Source: Physella acuta
Lineage: Eukaryota > Mollusca > Gastropoda > Physidae
Assembly: GCF_028476545.1 (NCBI RefSeq)
Contig: NW_026732030.1
Location: 310,001-374,000, forward strand
Direction of reading: 5' to 3'
DNA length: 64,000 bases
Shown: positions 59,216 through 64,000 of the stretch, piece by piece
How positions within the stretch are numbered: position 1 is the first letter of the stretch
Layout of the letters: each line of letters opens with the position of its first letter
Position numbers and translations under genes: made by a program
Notes under the pieces: generated by a model
The model's database searches: none
What the model was told of the DNA's origin: nothing
What the model saw: only the letters and a program-made list of their open reading frames with translations

Positions 59216-62200
59216 CATTTAGTGATATTTATCATATCTGCAACTCAAATTTAGCTAACCACAAAAAGGCACAACTTATCATCATATAGTAGCTTAAAAT
59301 GCTTCACCTCATTGTTCATCTGTTTTATAATACTTCTAAAACGTACCAAAGATTTGAATGGCATTTTTTTTCTGACATCAACAAAAACATCATTTCAAAA
59401 TGATGTATTTTATTGACATCAAAATAGCACTGAAAAATCAAGATTTACACCAACAAAACCAACAGCATCAACAAACCATCACTGAAATTATTAAGCAAAA
59501 AACCTGAGACAATACTCTAACAATTTTAAATGCAAGGTACATTATATAAATTAAAAGATAGTAGGAGCATTATGACGCCATATACATACTGGTAAAATTT
59601 AAACAAATATAGTATATAATATTCCAAAAGATATTAGAAAAATAAATCATACAATTTGTATATGACAGAATTAAACAAAAACACAGTACAATATTCATCA
59701 GACCAATCACTTTGATTAACAGTTTGCATTGTAAATATTTATTCTAAAGAACAAAATAAAAACAAATAGTAAACACAAGTTAAATAGTTTTATGAATAAA
59801 TGAAATCTATAAAATATAAAACAGTTTGGCAAGTGTCATGTTGTGCATTCAATAATGAGATGAAGAGAGTTGAAGAGAGTTTTTGGTATGATCAAGTAAG
59901 TCATGTGATAACTTTTATGTATTAACAAAAAAGATGTCATTTGTTAGTTTTTTTTTTGGTATTTTCAAAAATGTCATGGGATAGGTTTTTAATATTATCA
60001 AACAAAGATATTCTGTGATATTTTTGGTATTACCAAACAAAGATGTTATATGATAATTTTTGGTATTATCAAACAAACATGACGTTAATAAACAAAAATC
60101 AAAAACAAATATTGCACTGTGAAGGATTTGGTCAAGTTCAACCAAAAGCTTAAGTGCAGTTAATGGAAGACAATCACTCATCACAATGATGAAACAAGTG
60201 ACGAAAAATTTAAACAGTCACTCATCACAATAATGAAACAAATGATGTAAAATTTAAACAGTCACTTATTACCATATTGCAACAAGTGATGTAAAATTTG
60301 AACAGTCACTCATCACAATATTGCAACAAGTGATGTAAAATTTAAACAGTCACTTATCACAATAGTGCAACAAGTGATGTAAAATTTAAACATTCACTCA
60401 TCAAAATAATGAAACAAGTGATGTAAAATTTAAACAGTCACTTATCACAATATTGCAACAAGTGATGTAAAATTTAAACAGTCACTTATCACAATAGTGC
60501 AACAAGTGATGTAAAATTTAAACATTCACTCATCAAAATAATGAAACAAGTGATGTAAAATTTAAACAGTCACTCATCAAAATAATGAAACAAGTGATGT
60601 AAAATTTAAACAGTCTCTCATCAAAATAATGAAACAAGTGATGCAAAATTTTAAACAGTCACTTATCACAATATTGCAACAAGTGATGTAAAATTTGAAC
60701 AGTCACTCATCAAAACAATGAAACAAGTGATTTAAAATTTAAACAGTCACTCATCAAAATAATGAAACAAGTGACGTAAAGTTTTAACAGTTACTGATGT
60801 TATTTATCCAAAGTAATTGTAAATTTATATAAATCTAGCATGTATATAATTAAAACATAAATAACTTTAATTTTATAACAAGTGTATACACTGAATCAAA
60901 AGATTAAATCTGTGAAAGATTTTAAAGTGTCTGTTAAACACCATAATTAAATCATTAAATGTATTCAAATATTGTCATAATTTATCACAGTTTGCTTTTT
61001 TTCATTAGAAATAAGTTATTATAAAAAATATAATATAAAAAATATTACTTTGAGCTTTTATGCTGAGACAGACCATAGACATAATAAATAAAATAATAAT
61101 TGATCTGTAATCAAGAAGAGCAGCTTTTCTGGTAATAGAAATCATCCAATTATAAAAATATTTTGTGCATTGAATCAGAATGACTTAGTGCTACATTGGT
61201 TGATTCAACATAATGGTCTTCAGCTTAATTTGCTGGTACAAAAATAACAGGTCAACATGTAAGAAGATTAATGCTTTGAAAATAGAAGAATATCAACAGT
61301 AATTTTTTTTAGACAATGTTTAAGCATTGATTTTTATAAAATATGTTACAAATCTATAAATATTATAATTAGCCATCATTTTAATTAATCAATTAATAAT
61401 TCAATTGTTTTGTACATCTCATTGGTTTTATCAAAATCAGAACTCATCATATAACAATTTCCACTTCTTTCTATTTGGAATAGTTTGGCTTTTAAAATTT
61501 TTTATGGTAGTAAATAATTATGGATTTATTACTAGTATGTGGTAATAAATAGCTAAGAATATATTCCTAGTTTATATGGTAGTTAAGAACTAGGGATATA
61601 TTACTAGTACATAATGTAGTAAATAGCTAGAAATATTCCTTTGGCAAATGTGTGAGTAAATAGTAATGCAAATAAATTTAGAGCACTAGCATTTGGGTTA
61701 ACAGAAATCTTTTAAAACAGTCTACATAACATGATGATATCTGGTAAAATAGAATTCATTTTCCTTATTTCTTAGGGGCTTATGAAAAAAGTAAGCCACA
61801 TCAGACACTATATTTAGTTTTATATCTTGCTTTTTAAGTCAGAAAACAAAAATTCCAAAACAAAAATAAGAAGTAAAAGAGAGAGAAAAAAACAAGAATA
61901 AAGATTACTAAAGAGAAGGAATACACATAATGTTAAAAGCTATTAACAATGGAATCAAAAGGGTTAGTTCAAGATGTGTTAGTTTACATTTTTAAGTAAA
62001 AGAAATGTCATAATGTAAATGTTCATATAATAAGGTATTTTAAAAACATTAAATAATTAAATGTGTATTCAAAACGCTGGAGACCATGTAACAAAATTGT
62101 AATATTCTATTATTTATATTTTTATAACCAGCATATTTTCTGCTAAACTCTATCTCTCAAATCAATTTTTAAAATCTTGAATTGAACAAGGAATGAAAAT

Positions 62201-62550
62201 TAAATTTTTTTAAAATTCCGAGTACATTTTTATGCCCAAAGTGGCTTAAGTTTATTTTTAAAATATGTAAAATTGTAAACACGTTTTAGATAGAAAAAAC
62301 TGACAATCAATTATTAACGAAAAACCGTAAAAAAATACAAAAATGGGGAAAAAGTTTAATTTTTAACACAAACATGAGACATTGGTAATTTTGAGATATG
62401 CTTTTTAATCAATGTATCCTAGTTGTATAGGTAAAAAAACATCACAAATTCGTGATTTTTATGTTTTATAATGTTTTTGAGATTGAAGTTTGAATAAAGT
62501 TTATCTGTCAATCTGTCGTTGATGTTATATGATGAAGTCTTTAGTTTGAA
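59216..62550 (-). other. A-rich (plus strand) stretch, no gene seen
   Basis: AT-rich with plus-strand A excess and without recognisable exons, apart from the 44-bp array listed separately. If the minus-strand gene at the right edge is real, part of this could be its 3' UTR or flank. Confidence 0.35.
60180..60785 (+). repeat. 44-bp minisatellite, about 13 units
   Basis: Unit AACAAGTGATGTAAAATTTA plus AACAGTCACT(C/T)ATCA and AAATAATGA; two unit types alternate (AATAATGAAAC and AATATTGCAAC or AATAGTGCAAC). Confidence 0.9.
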
Positions 62551-62556
62551 ATTCAT

Positions 62557-63924
62557 CTAGAATATGTCCTGATGTTGAGAATATACAGGTGGGAGTCTGT
62601 CCATTAGTCACCTGAGATGTTAAAACAAAAGTTTTGTTAGAAACTTAAAAAAAAATATCTTCAAGTTGTGGGTAAGAACTTTCACAGTAGTATGTAGTAT
62701 GAAGTAATCTGGTTTAGTACAATAAATTATTCACAGTACACACAATATAACAAAGGGGGCAACACAACAGAGTGGACAACACAACACAGTAGGCAACACA
62801 ACAGAGTGGACAACACAACAGAGTGGACAACAAAACAGAGTGGACAACACAACAGAGTGAACAACACAACAGAGTGGACAACACAACAGAGTGGACAACA
62901 CAACAGAGTGGACAACACAACAGAGTGGACAACACAACACAGTAGGCAACACAACAGAGTGGACAACACAACAGAGTGGACAACAAAACAGAGTGGACAA
63001 CACAACACAGTGGGCAACACAACAGAGTGGACAACACAACAGAGTGGACAACACAACAGAGTGGACAACACAACAGAGTGGACAACACAACAGAGTGGAC
63101 AACACAACAGAGTGGACAACACAACAGAGTGGACAACACAAAAGAGTGGACAACACAACACAGTACACAACACATGTGACAGTGCTGAACACTTTTTAAA
63201 ACAACACATTGTGGAAAGCACATCAGGCAGTGTTGAGGACAACAAACACCACTTAAGTTAACGCTGGACATTTTGGACACTTTAAATACCATGTGCTAAT
63301 AACAAGCTCTCTTATCATTCACTTGTCACTCAGTAAAAATAAAATTTGGATGCCATGGTGGAGTGTACAACTTCTAAGCAGAAAGTCTCTAGTTTAAATC
63401 TTAGGCTTGAATTTTATCATGTTCCTAAGTCCACCCAGCTCAAGGGGGTACCTAACTCACATCACAGGAACTAAAGGCTGCTGTCCTGAGTCCACCCAGC
63501 TCAAGGAAGTACCTGACACATCACAGGAACTAAAGGCTGCTGGCCAAAGAGATGACCAAAATTTTTCCCTTCATTTACCCAGTTCAATAAGGCAGGTGAA
63601 CTCTACTGTATCTGCTCATAAACTTCTAGTATAATGTAAGAACATATAACATTTAAAAAAGCTTTTAAAAATGTGTATATTTTATGAAAAGAATTAAGTT
63701 ATAAAATGTGACCTGCTAGGTGTGGATATTTGGCCATCAGATGAGGAAGTGACAGGCAGGCTGGAGGTTGAGCTAGTTCTACTACATGTCTCTTGAACTG
63801 CTCTAGCAGGTTTTTTGTGTACCCGCGGCAAGGGAACAACACTGGTTTCAGAAACAAAAGTTGAATTAAGAACATGTTACCAAGAAGTGGACACTGATCA
63901 CCTGTCTAAGATTTTTAGGTACAG
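62557..63924 (-). CDS. Possible 3' exons of an unrecognised minus-strand gene entering from the right
   Basis: Candidate exons 63924-63902 (23 nt), 63841-63713 and 62596-62557 have AG/GT borders and compatible phases (0-2, 2-2, 2-stop). The middle exon reads VVPLPRVHKKPARAVQETCS followed by a Ser/Thr-rich stretch (RTSSTSSLPVTSSSDGQ) and is the most gene-like; the chain would end LPPVYSQHQDIF. An alternative last exon in another phase reads VTNGQTPTCIFSTSG and ends TKDFII at about 62528. The donor GTCACA is weak, and the intron would contain the 17-bp array. No family recognised. Confidence 0.3.
62755..63172 (+). repeat. 17-bp minisatellite, about 24 units
   Basis: Unit GTGGACAACACAACAGA with single-base variants (GTAGGC, AACAAAAC, CACAGT). 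Since 17 is not a multiple of three, all frames cycle with a 51-bp period; Val/Leu/Cys-rich or Asn/Thr-rich frames across it are artefacts. Confidence 0.95.
63346..63565 (+). mobile_element. SINE-like repeat with tRNA-like head and duplicated body
   Basis: GATGCCATGGTGGAGTGTAC resembles a decayed A-box region and TCTCTAGTTTAAATCTTAGG a decayed B box (GTTCRANTC). The body word GTCCACCCAGCTCAAG plus GTACCTGACA (or GTACCTAACTCA), then CACAGGAACTAAAGGCTGCT, is present twice in tandem (about 60 bp each). tRNA-derived SINE is an inference from layout. Confidence 0.5.
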
Positions 63925-64000
63925 CTGTGAAATCAAATGTATTTGTTAACAAAAGTAAATTATACTTTGTTTTATTCTATACAAATTTAAAAATTTGACA

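Noticed and set aside
62714-63292. Val/Leu/Cys-rich minus frames and Thr/Gln-rich plus frames
   Set aside because: A 17-bp unit opens all frames alike; artefact.
1-64000. LTR retroelements, Polinton-like or other virus-derived elements
   Set aside because: Looked for long terminal repeats, protease, integrase and capsid motifs and saw none; the only reverse-transcriptase traces are LINE 3' ends.
1-64000. tRNA and rRNA genes
   Set aside because: No intact B-box with cloverleaf arms and no rRNA words; the only B-box-like site belongs to the SINE-like repeat at 63.4 kb.

Overview
This is animal nuclear DNA: AT-rich, intron-bearing, and dense in microsatellites, minisatellites and short DNA transposons of hAT type. 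Three conserved metazoan genes can be read exon by exon. The gene set and repeat landscape suggest an invertebrate, and a mollusc (perhaps a gastropod) is my best guess, but nothing in the window fixes the species.

Left part (1-24 kb), housekeeping genes on the + strand. The last exon of a villin-headpiece (supervillin-like) protein ends at 415. A five-exon INO80C gene (chromatin remodelling subunit) runs 3417-9665; its second exon carries a lineage-specific acidic 11-residue repeat. A frataxin gene (mitochondrial iron-sulfur cluster assembly) runs about 20661-23537, followed by a T-rich tract with no coding signal. Between them lie hAT-family elements with recognisable 8-bp target duplications, a nested foldback element, a large imperfect inverted repeat inside INO80C intron 1, and a 30-bp minisatellite at 18.4-18.95 kb.

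Central part (29.9-55.4 kb), the most interesting region. I reconstruct three small secreted-protein genes with the same plan: exon 1 encodes a signal peptide, a phase-1 intron follows, and exon 2 encodes a six-cysteine domain (Y-x-C-x4-C ... CC ... C-x-C) ending in a probable amphipathic helix. Genes A (30153-31176, -), B (39312-40370, -) and C (43410-45463, +) are clearly paralogues, and I do not recognise the family. Next to them gene D (47904-55237, +) has a 19-residue signal-peptide exon, a 27-residue exon and one 4.86-kb exon, all joined by phase-1 introns. It encodes about 1,664 residues made almost wholly of two repeat blocks: about 75 acidic Thr/Asp/Tyr repeats, then about 34 Asn/Thr/Trp/Arg repeats, nearly all with an N-glycosylation sequon. 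Genes B, C and D each carry a private minisatellite in an intron, and gene A has a coding one. The likeliest reading (inference) is a locus for secreted or mucus-type extracellular proteins.

The spaces between these genes hold a dozen unrelated tandem arrays, including a 29-bp satellite with a 17-unit higher-order period interrupted by a 5'-truncated LINE. Right part (55.5-64 kb): hAT-derived miniature elements, diverged tandem repeats, 44-bp and 17-bp minisatellites, a SINE-like repeat, and possible minus-strand exons of a gene entering from the right edge. I saw no LTR retroelement, virus-like element, tRNA, rRNA or CRISPR array.
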